From the NCBI RefSeq assembly GCF_001629735.1, contig NZ_CP015224.1, forward strand, positions 62,001-126,000: 64,000 nucleotides of DNA, written 5' to 3'. The notes beneath the pieces were generated by a model, which saw only the letters and a list, made by a program, of their open reading frames with translations, did not search any database and was not told the origin of the DNA. Source of the stretch: Lysinibacillus sphaericus. GTDB lineage: Bacteria > Bacillota > Bacilli > Bacillales_A > Planococcaceae. Each line of letters starts with the position of its first letter. Positions within the stretch are counted from its first letter, which is position 1. This document shows, piece after piece, positions 8,420 through 17,155 of the stretch. The position numbers were made by a program, and so were the translations under genes.

Positions 8420-9415
8420 ATGGCATTTACAGAGCAACAATATGTAGAAATGAGTACAAAATTACAACAAGTAAAAGATGAAATTCATCGTTTTATTGTA
8501 GGGCAAGAAGATGCGATTGATTATACTTTGTATGCTGTACTAGCAGATGGTCATGCATTATTAGAAGGTTTACCAGGCTTAGGGAAGACGATGTTAATTC
8601 GTACAATTTCTGAAGTTCTTGACTTATCGTTTTCACGTATACAATTTACACCGGATCTTATGCCGGCGGATATAACTGGGACAAGTATGATTGAACGCAC
8701 CCCAGATGGTAAACAACAATTTACGTTTCAGCCTGGCCCTATTTTTAGTCAGATGGTGTTAGCAGATGAGATAAATCGCGCTACACCCAAGACTCAAAGT
8801 GCTTTGTTAGAAGCAATGGGAGAAAAAACGGTAACGATTTTGGGCGATACAAAAAAAATGGCGAGACCATTTTTCGTGTTAGCGACTCAAAATCCGATTG
8901 AAATGGAAGGCACATATCCGTTACCAGAAGCACAGATGGACCGTTTCCTTTGTAAAATTCTTGTCCCCTATCCGGAAAAAAATGAGCTAATGGAAATTAT
9001 GAAGCGAACGACAGGTGCTCAGGAAATTGGCTTACAGAAACTGATGAATACAGAGGCTCTAATAGAAGCCCAGCAAATGGTGAAGGAAGTGCTGGTTGCT
9101 GATGAAATGCTTGAATTTGCAACCGATTTAGTAGTGGCAACGCACCCAGAAAGATCTGATGCTCTGGACGAGGTCAAGCAATATGCGATGTATGGCAGTG
9201 GACCTCGTGGTTTGCAAAGTTTAATAAAATTAGCAAAAGCTAGAGCGCTGATGAATGGTCGGTTCCATGTTTCAGTGGCTGATATTAAATCAGTAGCAAA
9301 ACCTGTATTACGTCATCGGATGCTATTGAACTATGAAGGGGAGGCTTCAGGAAAAACAGCAGATGATGTCATTGATGTTATTTTAGAAAAGGTTCAACAA
9401 GGTGTTAGCAAGTGA
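8420..9415 (+). CDS. MoxR-family AAA+ ATPase
   Basis: 331 residues. Walker A GLPGLGKT (about 49-56), Walker B MVLADEINRA, the insert NPIEMEGTYPLPEAQMDRF and the sensor/arginine-finger region are those of MoxR ATPases. These act as chaperone-like ATPases that mature or assemble partner complexes, usually working with vWA-domain proteins encoded next door. Here a DUF58 protein and two vWA proteins follow immediately. A GTG overlap with the next gene indicates coupling. The family is certain; the client complex is inferred to be the neighbouring membrane proteins. Confidence 0.93.
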   Translation: MAFTEQQYVEMSTKLQQVKDEIHRFIVGQEDAIDYTLYAVLADGHALLEGLPGLGKTMLIRTISEVLDLSFSRIQFTPDLMPADITGTSMIERTPDGKQQFTFQPGPIFSQMVLADEINRATPKTQSALLEAMGEKTVTILGDTKKMARPFFVLATQNPIEMEGTYPLPEAQMDRFLCKILVPYPEKNELMEIMKRTTGAQEIGLQKLMNTEALIEAQQMVKEVLVADEMLEFATDLVVATHPERSDALDEVKQYAMYGSGPRGLQSLIKLAKARALMNGRFHVSVADIKSVAKPVLRHRMLLNYEGEASGKTADDVIDVILEKVQQGVSK

Positions 9416-10287
9416 CAGCCAACTACTTATTGCCCGAAGACTGGTTAGCGAAAATCAGTCGTTTTCAAGTAGCTACTGCCTCCAAGCTACGCGGGCAGCA
9501 TAAAGGCTCGCATCGTTCACAGCGCTTTGGGGCATCCCTCGATTTTTCGGATTTTCGAGAATATCATTTAGGTGATGATGTACGACAAGTGGATTGGAAC
9601 GTCTTTGCCCGAACGGATAAATACTTTATTAAAAGATTTTTAGATGAACAAGAAATGCGCGTACACATCCTACTCGATACCACAAAATCAATGAGCATGG
9701 ATGCCAAGTGGACTTTTGCTCGTCAAATAGTGGCATCCCTTGGTTTAATGGTACTTGGTAGAGACGATCGTTTATCTTTTTCATTTTTACAAGATGAAAC
9801 GAAGCCTCCATTTCGTCGCAAGGGCGCCATGTATCGCCGAGCATTTTTACAAATAGTAACAGATATAGAGGAAGCGAGTTATTCGAATTCTTTTGCACAG
9901 GGTTCCTTAAAGGCTTTACCAAAGGATAGTACAGTGTTATTTATTGTTACAGATGGTCTAGAGTCAATTGAAGAATGGGAGCAACTTTTAAAAAGGCTAC
10001 CACGCTATGCTGGCGATGTACGTATACTACAAATAGTGACGGAAGAAGAACTATCACCAAATTATTCAGGGGATGTGCGTCTTCTTGATCGTGAAACAGG
10101 TAATGAAGTCAATGTGACAATGTCCACTAAAGTACTAGAAACCTATCATGCAAGACGTTTATTACATGAAGAAGAGTTTGAAGCTATTTGTCGTCGTTTC
10201 GGCATTCGAAAATTACAATTGAAGGTGGAAGATGGTTTGCAACAGGCAATCTTTCAGCAATTATTAAAAGCACATTGGATTAGGTGA
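9412..10287 (+). CDS. DUF58 (vWA-like) protein
   Basis: 291 residues from GTG 9412, which overlaps the moxR stop. It contains the DUF58 signature GDDVRQVDWNVFARTDKYFIKRFLDEQEMRVHILLDTTKSM, in which DTTKS takes the place of a vWA metal-site DxSxS. No membrane helix is evident, so it is probably cytoplasmic. DUF58 proteins accompany MoxR ATPases in many bacteria and are presumed adaptors or clients. Operon context is fully consistent. Confidence 0.9.
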   Translation: MTANYLLPEDWLAKISRFQVATASKLRGQHKGSHRSQRFGASLDFSDFREYHLGDDVRQVDWNVFARTDKYFIKRFLDEQEMRVHILLDTTKSMSMDAKWTFARQIVASLGLMVLGRDDRLSFSFLQDETKPPFRRKGAMYRRAFLQIVTDIEEASYSNSFAQGSLKALPKDSTVLFIVTDGLESIEEWEQLLKRLPRYAGDVRILQIVTEEELSPNYSGDVRLLDRETGNEVNVTMSTKVLETYHARRLLHEEEFEAICRRFGIRKLQLKVEDGLQQAIFQQLLKAHWIR

Positions 10288-10298
10288 GGTGAGCCGTA

Positions 10299-12044
10299 TT
10301 GGGCTTTAGTCAAATTATGTTTAGCTGGACGGCCATCATCCCGGTCATTGTCCTACTCTATTATTTCTTTCGAAAAAAATATACAGATCAGCCGGTCTCT
10401 TCAACACTTTTCTGGTCTGAGATTATGCAGGAAACACGGGTATCTCCTTATTTAAAGCATTTGCAAAAGAATGCCCTACTTTATTTACAGTTACTAGCAT
10501 TGTTGCTTCTTGTGTTGGCACTCATGAATCCCTATGTGAAAAAATCAACGATTGTTGGTGAGCAAACTATATTTATTGTGGATACTTCTGCAACAATGTT
10601 AGCTGGTAAGGGGCAATCTACCTTTGACACACATAAACAGGAAATGCTGACGCTTATAGATGAATTAAATGGGAGACCAGTCACGTTAATTACGACTGGT
10701 TCAGCACCAAAAGCGATTTTGCAGCAAGAGACAAATGTTAAAGAAATCGAAAAAGGTATTAAAGACTTACAAGTAACCTATGAAACGGCAGAAATGGATA
10801 AGGCGCTAGATGTGGCACAAGCATTTGTAGGAGATACACCGACTTCCATCTATGTATTTACAGATGCACTCGATAAAAAACAACTACCTATGAATAAGGA
10901 CTCCGTTAAATGGCTAGTAAGAGGTGCTGCGAAGGACTTAACAAATATTGCTATTACTCGATTTGCTGCAACAACAGATGGACAGGCTACAATGGCGCTT
11001 GTGCAGCTTCATAATGATACAGACAACGAGCAAAAGGTCACACTAGCATTACTAAATGAAGAGGGTAAAGAGTTAGTAGCTGAGAATATCGCTGTTCCTC
11101 CAAAGGAAGCGATAACAAAAACCTTCAAGGAGTTACCTGTAGAAAAATCGATGACAGCGATTATTGATGCGCAAGATGATTATGACGTAGATAATCAACA
11201 AACGGTTTTACTACAAACGGCTACTTCAAAAATTGTGGTTGATCAGGGCATGCATCAATTGATTCAAAAAGGATTTCAATCCGTAAGTACGGGTGTGAAA
11301 ATCGTTCCGCCTTTACAAGTAGTAGACAATCAGGATGCCACGGTGATCACTAATCAAGCTGAATTGCTGGAAAAGATGGTCAAACCTCTTGTGTTATTTG
11401 GCCGTGATGATGCTGAAAAGGTAGAGGTAAGTGGCATAGTAAGTACTAAAAGTGATGCTTTATTTGCTTTTAGTGAGCTTAAGGATGTTTATGTTAGCGC
11501 CTTGTATCCTGGATTTACAAATTATGAAACTATCGCTACTGTTGGAGAAAAGCCGTTTATACAGCGCTCTCCTAAAGGGGATATCGTCGTCTTAGCAGAT
11601 ATTGCAGATACGGATTGGCCACTACACCCATCATTCCCGTTATTCTTATGGAGTACTGAACAGCAGTTATCAGAATCCATTGGTTCACTCGGTATTTTCA
11701 CACCAAATGAACAAAGAGCAGTAGCTTTAGCGCAGGAAGACTGGAGCGTATATTCACAAGAAGATGAATTTCTATCATTGGTTACGGATGGTATGCTAAC
11801 TGCGCCAACAAAACCTGGCATCTATTTTGTGCGTTCTAATAATGAAGAAAAACATTTTATTGTACAATTGCAGGCGCAAGAACGTGTTATTGAGCAAGGA
11901 ACAAGCTATACATTAGGGGATATTTCTGATAACGGAAAGGCTGAGATTTCGAAGGCTTCTTTTGTCCCTTGGCTAATTCTTATTATTTTAGTTTTACTTG
12001 TTTTAGAGTGGGAGGTGCAACGACGTCGTGGATTTACGAATTGA
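10299..12044 (+). CDS. BatA-like vWA membrane protein
   Basis: 581 residues from TTG 10299, with GAGGTGAG just upstream. The N-terminus has helices at about 7-24 (IIPVIVLLYYFF) and 55-76 (LYLQLLALLLLVLALMNPYV). A vWA-like domain at about 85-220 contains IFIVDTSATM, a metal-site-like DTSAT. A central domain of unclear type follows, with a final helix at about 552-571 (FVPWLILIILVLLVL). The layout is that of Aerotolerance/BatA N-terminal proteins encoded beside moxR. Its last codons overlap the start of the next vWA gene. Role inferred: membrane component of the MoxR system. Confidence 0.85.
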   Translation: MGFSQIMFSWTAIIPVIVLLYYFFRKKYTDQPVSSTLFWSEIMQETRVSPYLKHLQKNALLYLQLLALLLLVLALMNPYVKKSTIVGEQTIFIVDTSATMLAGKGQSTFDTHKQEMLTLIDELNGRPVTLITTGSAPKAILQQETNVKEIEKGIKDLQVTYETAEMDKALDVAQAFVGDTPTSIYVFTDALDKKQLPMNKDSVKWLVRGAAKDLTNIAITRFAATTDGQATMALVQLHNDTDNEQKVTLALLNEEGKELVAENIAVPPKEAITKTFKELPVEKSMTAIIDAQDDYDVDNQQTVLLQTATSKIVVDQGMHQLIQKGFQSVSTGVKIVPPLQVVDNQDATVITNQAELLEKMVKPLVLFGRDDAEKVEVSGIVSTKSDALFAFSELKDVYVSALYPGFTNYETIATVGEKPFIQRSPKGDIVVLADIADTDWPLHPSFPLFLWSTEQQLSESIGSLGIFTPNEQRAVALAQEDWSVYSQEDEFLSLVTDGMLTAPTKPGIYFVRSNNEEKHFIVQLQAQERVIEQGTSYTLGDISDNGKAEISKASFVPWLILIILVLLVLEWEVQRRRGFTN

Positions 12045-14625
12045 TATGCCATTCATATTGTTGCTATTACTTCCATTACTCATCTATTTTGGTTGGACCT
12101 ATTGGCGAGAACGACAGCGACTAAAAAAGAGTCATGCTTTCGTACTTATGATTCGCATGCTAGCGGTAGGCTGTTTAGTTTTCGCATTGGCAGGGCCGTA
12201 TCTTTTATTACCTATAAAAGAAGAACAAATCGTGTATCTAGTTGACCGCTCAGCTTCCATGAATGGGACTGAAGATGAGATGGTACAGTTTATACAGGAT
12301 AGTTTACAATCGAAAAAAGATGAACAGCTTGCAGGGCTGTATTCATTCTCATCAACATTACAAACAGAAGCCATTATGACTAAAACATTAAAGGAAGTAC
12401 CAAAGTTTACGGAAATAAAGGCTACTGATCAAACGAATATAGAACAAAGCCTGCAACTTGCCACAGGTATTATAGATCCGAAAAAAGCAACACGCCTTGT
12501 GCTATTAACAGATGGCAATGAGACAAAGGGAAGTGCTTTAGATTTCGCCACGAAGTTTAAAGGCTCCAATATTAGTGTGGATGTTGTGCCCTTCAGTCAG
12601 CCTGTTGTGAATGATGTTTCATTAAAAAGCTTTGTGTCCCCACAAGTTGCCTATGTAGGTGAGCAACAACAACTGGTAACAGAAGTGCATGCAACAACAG
12701 CTGGACAAGGCGAGCTATTATTATATGAAAATGATGAACTGATTCATCGTGAGGGAGTCGAGCTAGCCGAAGGAACGAATATGTTTACCTATAAACATGC
12801 AGCGACTGGTGAAGGGCTGGTGAAATATGAAGCCGTTGTTCAAGTAGGACAGGACGCAATATTTGAAAATAATAAATTAACAAGTGTCACAATGGTACAA
12901 AGCGAACCACATTTACTCATTGTGAATGGCTATGAAACAGCTTCACCAATAGCGGCGGCACTTGGTCAGCAATCAATAGGCTATGATGTAAAATCACCTG
13001 AAAGCTTGCCAAATGAACTCTCCAGTTATTTGCAATATAATGCCATTATTTTTGATAATGTACCGGGACATTTAGTCGGTGAGGCAAAAATGAGTGTGAT
13101 AGAGCAAGCAGTCAAAAACTTTGGTGTTGGTTTTGCAATGGTGGGTGGAGAAAATAGCTTTGGTTTAGGTGGTTATTTTAAAACACCAATTGAAACTTTA
13201 TTACCTGTTGAAATGGAGATAAAGGGGAAAGAACAATTACCTTCGCTAGGACTTGTCATTGTGCTAGACCGTTCTGGCAGTATGTCAGGATCCAAGCTAG
13301 AGCTTGCAAAGGAAGCGGCTGCACGATCAGTTGAAATGCTACGTGATGAAGATACATTAGGATTTATAGCATTTGATGATCGTCCTTGGGAAATTATAGA
13401 GACTGGACCTTTGAATAATAAAGAAGAGGCAGTGGATACCATTTTATCCGTTACACCAGGAGGCGGAACAGAAATCTATGGTTCACTTGCAAAAGCATAT
13501 GAAAACCTAGCAGATATGAAACTGCAACGTAAGCATATTATTCTTTTAACGGATGGACAATCGCAGCCAGGAAATTATGACGATTTAATTGAACAAGGAA
13601 AAGATAACGGAATAACCTTATCGACAGTAGCTATTGGTCAAGACGCGGATGCAAACTTATTGGAAGCTCTGAGTGAGATGGGGAGTGGACGTTTCTACAA
13701 TGTTATCGATGAGCAAACTATTCCGTCCATTTTATCTCGTGAAACGGCCATGATTTCCCGTACGTACATTGAAGATAATCCATTCTATCCTGTACTGTAT
13801 AATGCAGGGGGATGGAATACGCTATTTGCCAATGGCGTTCCACAAATGAATGCTTATATTGGAACAACCGCAAAGCAGGGTGCTACTGTCGTGGCTGAAA
13901 GCGAAAAGGAAGATCCAGTATTAGCACAATGGCAATACGGTCTTGGCAAAACATTCGCATTTACTTCTGATTCAACAGGAAAGTGGTCAGGAGACTGGGC
14001 AAGATGGCAGGACTGGGGCACATTTTGGCAAACGCTTATTTCGCAAATGCTCCCAAGTTATAATGACGTTGCCTACGATGTAAGAGTAGAATCAGATGGA
14101 TCCTTTATGATTACAGACCCTACAAATGAGGCAGCATTTTTAGATATTGTGGCTGTTAATGAAGCGGGTGAAGAGCTAGACACACAGCTTGAAACTATAT
14201 CAGCCTCTCAGGTGCGAGCTGTGGTACAAGCTGAGCCGGGGTTAATCTTCTTCCGTATCGCTGATGAAAAGGAAATGATTTATCAGGCGGGATTAAGTGT
14301 TCCTTACAGCGCTGAATATGAACTTCTTCCTGTTAATGATAAATTAATAGAAGAAATAACCGAACAAACAGGTGGTGCTGTTTTAAAAGAACCACAAGAA
14401 GTGTTCCGTGACTTTACAAAGCAAGGGGCGGATCGTCAAAACATTGCCACATGGCTTCTCCTTGCAGGTATGCTCTTATTCTTTATTGATATAACAATAA
14501 GGCGCTTTGGCTGGAATTTCCTAACGAAGTCGAAGAAAAAGGAGCAACTGGTAGAGGATCTCCCTGTACAAGCAGAAGACACGAATGTAGCACAACTATT
14601 AAAGGGTATGAAAAAACGCCAATAA
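12028..14625 (+). CDS. Large membrane protein with two vWA domains
   Basis: 865 residues from GTG 12028, overlapping the previous gene by 17 bases. Helices at about 8-24 and 40-61 precede a first vWA domain with metal site D73-R-S75-A-S77. A class I glutamine-amidotransferase-like region lies at about 290-400 (FGVGFAMVGGENSFGLGGYF). A second vWA domain follows with D414-R-S416-G-S418 and TPGGGTEIYGSL. A final helix lies near 808-825 (WLLLAGMLLFFIDITIRRFGW) and the tail is basic. This is the arrangement of YegN/BatB-like giant vWA proteins. It ends the operon. The duplicated intact MIDAS sites suggest two divalent-metal-dependent contacts; function is otherwise unknown. Confidence 0.85.
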   Translation: MDLRIDMPFILLLLLPLLIYFGWTYWRERQRLKKSHAFVLMIRMLAVGCLVFALAGPYLLLPIKEEQIVYLVDRSASMNGTEDEMVQFIQDSLQSKKDEQLAGLYSFSSTLQTEAIMTKTLKEVPKFTEIKATDQTNIEQSLQLATGIIDPKKATRLVLLTDGNETKGSALDFATKFKGSNISVDVVPFSQPVVNDVSLKSFVSPQVAYVGEQQQLVTEVHATTAGQGELLLYENDELIHREGVELAEGTNMFTYKHAATGEGLVKYEAVVQVGQDAIFENNKLTSVTMVQSEPHLLIVNGYETASPIAAALGQQSIGYDVKSPESLPNELSSYLQYNAIIFDNVPGHLVGEAKMSVIEQAVKNFGVGFAMVGGENSFGLGGYFKTPIETLLPVEMEIKGKEQLPSLGLVIVLDRSGSMSGSKLELAKEAAARSVEMLRDEDTLGFIAFDDRPWEIIETGPLNNKEEAVDTILSVTPGGGTEIYGSLAKAYENLADMKLQRKHIILLTDGQSQPGNYDDLIEQGKDNGITLSTVAIGQDADANLLEALSEMGSGRFYNVIDEQTIPSILSRETAMISRTYIEDNPFYPVLYNAGGWNTLFANGVPQMNAYIGTTAKQGATVVAESEKEDPVLAQWQYGLGKTFAFTSDSTGKWSGDWARWQDWGTFWQTLISQMLPSYNDVAYDVRVESDGSFMITDPTNEAAFLDIVAVNEAGEELDTQLETISASQVRAVVQAEPGLIFFRIADEKEMIYQAGLSVPYSAEYELLPVNDKLIEEITEQTGGAVLKEPQEVFRDFTKQGADRQNIATWLLLAGMLLFFIDITIRRFGWNFLTKSKKKEQLVEDLPVQAEDTNVAQLLKGMKKRQ

Positions 14626-14639
14626 TTTTGTTTAGATGA

Positions 14640-14668
14640 AAGCAGTGCGAATTTCGCACTGCTTTTTG
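14640..14668 (+). terminator. Intrinsic terminator of the MoxR/vWA operon
   Basis: Stem AAGCAGTGCGA / TCGCACTGCTT followed by TTTT, 15 bases after the last stop. Strong. Confidence 0.9.
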
Positions 14669-14701
14669 TACATTCATGGAAAAAGAAATCCTCCTACGAC
14701 A

Positions 14702-15208
14702 CTATTTAATAAAGAGAGTAGGATTAAAATATCTTACTAGCACCGTTTTTCGCAAACTGCTAGCTACTAAAATGCCTAAAATTGCTCCAATTGTACTTGA
14801 TATTAAAAAGGCAGGCATAAAAAATAAGGCTGCTACGGAAGTTCCCATAAGTACCTTTGCATAGGGCACTGCTACAAGTGATGCTAGAAGACCAGTGCCA
14901 ATCACTTCACCCAAACCAGTAAACCAAATTTTACCGCTATATTTATAGGCAAGCCCTGCGCATAATGCACCAATAATACTACCAGGAATGGCTAAAAGAG
15001 AGCCTGTCCCTGTAAGGATTCGAATTATGGCCGTAACAAAGGCAACCACAACTGTAGATACGGGTCCAAGTATAATGGCTCCTATTACGTTAATAGCGTG
15101 CTGCACCGGATAAGCACGAGCAATCCCAGTTGGAATGGAGATAAAAGTAGAACCTGCAACAGCAAAGGCTACTAATAAAGCCATAATTGTTAATTTTCTA
15201 ATAGACAT
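14702..15208 (-). CDS. thiW: ThiW, thiamin-precursor ECF transporter S component
   Basis: 168 residues. The frame is open further upstream, but AAAAGGAG at 15219-15226 sits 10 bases before ATG 15208, giving MSIRKLTIMALLVAFAVAG. About five membrane helices. The motifs ISIPTGIARAYPVQHAINVIGAIILGP and GTGSLLAIPGSIIGALCAGL are those of ThiW, the substrate-binding subunit of an energy-coupling-factor importer predicted to carry the thiazole precursor of thiamin. The shared EcfA/EcfT energising module would be encoded elsewhere. A TPP riboswitch and terminator directly upstream fit this: expression should fall when thiamin pyrophosphate is plentiful. Confidence 0.9.
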   Translation of the reverse strand: MSIRKLTIMALLVAFAVAGSTFISIPTGIARAYPVQHAINVIGAIILGPVSTVVVAFVTAIIRILTGTGSLLAIPGSIIGALCAGLAYKYSGKIWFTGLGEVIGTGLLASLVAVPYAKVLMGTSVAALFFMPAFLISSTIGAILGILVASSLRKTVLVRYFNPTLFIK

Positions 15209-15249
15209 GTTAGGTGTACTCCTTTTCATTTTAGCCACTAGGAAAATGA

Positions 15250-15285
15250 AAAAAGCCGCTTCCTTCAAACGACAGGAAGCGGCCT
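15250..15285 (-). terminator. Terminator forming the TPP riboswitch expression platform
   Basis: On the minus strand GCCGCTTCC / GGAAGCGGC followed by TTTTTT, between the TPP aptamer and thiW. The left arm can alternatively pair with the 3' end of the aptamer (GGAAAGTGGC), which would give a plausible antiterminator when no ligand is bound. Confidence 0.85.
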
Positions 15286-15314
15286 TGCTTATACACTGAA
15301 AATAGCAAGAAGCG

Positions 15315-15405
15315 CCACTTTCCTCCGCTAGTATGAACTAGATCAGGTTCGAAGGGTCCGTATATAACCATATACGTCTCAGCCTTTAGAAGACTCCCCT
15401 AGTGG
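15315..15405 (-). ncRNA. TPP riboswitch (THI element) upstream of thiW
   Basis: Read on the minus strand, P1 is formed by CCACT (15405-15401) and AGTGG (15319-15315). Between them lie the conserved blocks GGCTGAGA, a P3 stem GTATAT/ATATAC, ACCCTTCGAACCTGATCTAG and the CTAGCGGAGGAAA end. These are the core thi-box segments that bind thiamin pyrophosphate. A terminator follows, so regulation is by premature transcription termination. Confidence 0.95.
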
Positions 15406-15428
15406 TAAGTATTTTTCTATTTTTTAGA

Positions 15429-15456
15429 AGTGTAACATACTTCAATAAATAGTCAA
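15429..15456 (-). promoter_or_regulatory. Probable sigma-A promoter of the thiW leader
   Basis: Minus strand TTGACT (15456-15451), 16-bp spacer, TACACT (15434-15429). It ends 24 bases before the riboswitch aptamer starts, the expected placement. Confidence 0.6.
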
Positions 15457-15469
15457 TAAGAGTTACCTA

Positions 15470-16666
15470 TTAATGTGAATCTGGATGCATAAGCTGAGGC
15501 GCCTTTTTCAATGTCCAAATCAGGGCAAGGAAGAAGCAAGCTAATAAGATAATGGCACCAAAAATATAAGGACTGTTCATATTCCAGTCAAATAAAAAAC
15601 CAGCCAAAGCGGGTCCAATCATATTTCCTAGACTCATATAGGCATTATTCAAGCCGGCTGCGAATCCTTGCTCTTTTTCTGCAAGTTTTGATATGAGAGT
15701 ATTAACAGCTGGACGAATCAACGTTGTCGCCGTAGAGAAGATGGTTGCAACAACTAATATTAGTGCAAAACCAGAAACAAATAATATTAAGAAAATAGCA
15801 ACGGCCGCAATAAATAAATTGACCAAAACTACTTTCATTTCACCAAACCGTTTAAAGAGTGGCGTAATAATAAACATTTGTACAATTACCCCAAACGCAC
15901 CACCAACAACTAAAATGATGGCAATATCGCCAGGTGAGTAATTAAATTTCTCTGTCACAAATAGTGATAAGGTCGTTTGGAAGTTAGCAATCCCAAATGA
16001 GAATACCATCATAATAATTAACATAACAAAATAAGGCATATGTACAGAGCGAGCCATCTGTTTTACCAGATTATCTTGCTTTTGTCTATTTTGCGCAGTA
16101 TTTGGCTTTGTAGATGGTAATAAAAAGTAAGATAAAATAGCCGCTAAAATGGCGGCAGCTCCCGCCATGAAAAATGGAAAATGTAAGCTAACCTTTGCAA
16201 GGAAACCACCAATTCCAGGGCCAATCATAAAGCCGAAAGACATAGCAGCTCCTAACAAACTCATTCCTTTTCCGCGTTCTTCATAAGTTGTCACGTCTGC
16301 TACAAAAGCCATAATAGGAGGTGCTACAAATGCAGAGCCAAGGCCACCTAAAAAACGTGCTAAAAAGAGCATCCATACATCTGTAGAAAGGCCAAAACCG
16401 ATTTGTGCAAGTCCTGTTAGTATAAGACCGAAAATAATTAAATTTTTCCGCCCATACTGGTCCGAAAGATTCCCAGCAATTGGAGAAAATACGAATTGTG
16501 CTAAGGCGAACGTTGCAATAAGCATGCCTAGAACTTGTCCTGCTGCTCCAAATATTCTTAAATATTCAGGCATTACAGGAATAATAATTCCAATACTCCC
16601 CATTGCGATAAACATGTTAAACATTAAAATATACAAAGCCGCCTTATTGGACTTCTGCTGGGTCAT
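15470..16666 (-). CDS. MFS drug/metabolite exporter (DHA1, TetA/multidrug type)
   Basis: 398 residues from ATG 16666 (MTQQKSNKAALYILM). The reading frame is open 15 codons further, but a GGGGGG-type ribosome site lies 8-14 bases before this ATG. Twelve membrane helices are predicted. The loop motif GNLSDQYGRKNLIIFG between helices 2 and 3 is the MFS motif A, and the helix-5 region GPGIGGFLA is motif C, typical of proton-driven antiporters. Likely a multidrug efflux protein in the cytoplasmic membrane, with substrate unknown. It stands alone between the thiW riboswitch and the pot operon, on the same strand. Confidence 0.85.
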   Translation of the reverse strand: MTQQKSNKAALYILMFNMFIAMGSIGIIIPVMPEYLRIFGAAGQVLGMLIATFALAQFVFSPIAGNLSDQYGRKNLIIFGLILTGLAQIGFGLSTDVWMLFLARFLGGLGSAFVAPPIMAFVADVTTYEERGKGMSLLGAAMSFGFMIGPGIGGFLAKVSLHFPFFMAGAAAILAAILSYFLLPSTKPNTAQNRQKQDNLVKQMARSVHMPYFVMLIIMMVFSFGIANFQTTLSLFVTEKFNYSPGDIAIILVVGGAFGVIVQMFIITPLFKRFGEMKVVLVNLFIAAVAIFLILFVSGFALILVVATIFSTATTLIRPAVNTLISKLAEKEQGFAAGLNNAYMSLGNMIGPALAGFLFDWNMNSPYIFGAIILLACFFLALIWTLKKAPQLMHPDSH

Positions 16667-16711
16667 CGACAAGCCCCCCTTTTTGTAATCAAATATAGTA
16701 CAGTCTATCAT

Positions 16712-17113
16712 AAAGAATTATGGCTGGCTAATAGTTGAGATTGCTGTAACTGGTTCGATATGTAGAATGATTTTCCAGAAAAGCTTTTATCTCATAAAAA
16801 TTCGGGGTGTGGAGTGAGGAGAGAGAATTGCTTTTTCTAGAGACTTGAAGTAGGGAGAGTAAAAAACTAGTGAAAATAAATAATTGCGTTTGCCATTACC
16901 TATAACCGTGTAGATGAAAGTTAAAGATGAAGTTATAATGCGCAGGTGTCGTACGACGTAGATTCAAGGTCTTTTTATGGATAAAGAAAAACTAAAGATT
17001 GCTGGCATCTTGAAAAAATTGATGATACCTAGACGAAGTGGGATTGTATGATCGACAACTGGTTACTAGTAGAATTTCTTTCTAAATATAGCGATACAAA
17101 TGAATGCTTAAAT
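16712..17113. other. Intergenic region without a supported gene
   Basis: About 400 bases between the MFS gene and the pot operon terminator. I see no promoter that I would defend. Two short open frames (25 and 44 codons, near 16977 and 17048, plus strand) have no ribosome binding site and the second runs into potD antisense sequence. It may be decayed sequence. Confidence 0.4.
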
Positions 17114-17148
17114 AAAAAAGGCGAATTGGTTTGTAGACCAATTCGCTC
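17114..17148 (-). terminator. Intrinsic terminator of the potABCD operon
   Basis: Minus strand GCGAATTGGTC / ACCAATTCGC followed by CTTTTTTATTT, directly after the potD stop. It could also work weakly on the plus strand. Confidence 0.88.
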
Positions 17149-17155
17149 TTATAAA

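Noticed and set aside
14676-14864. Plus-strand frame opposite thiW
   Set aside because: Antisense shadow of a well-supported membrane protein gene with riboswitch; no ribosome site.
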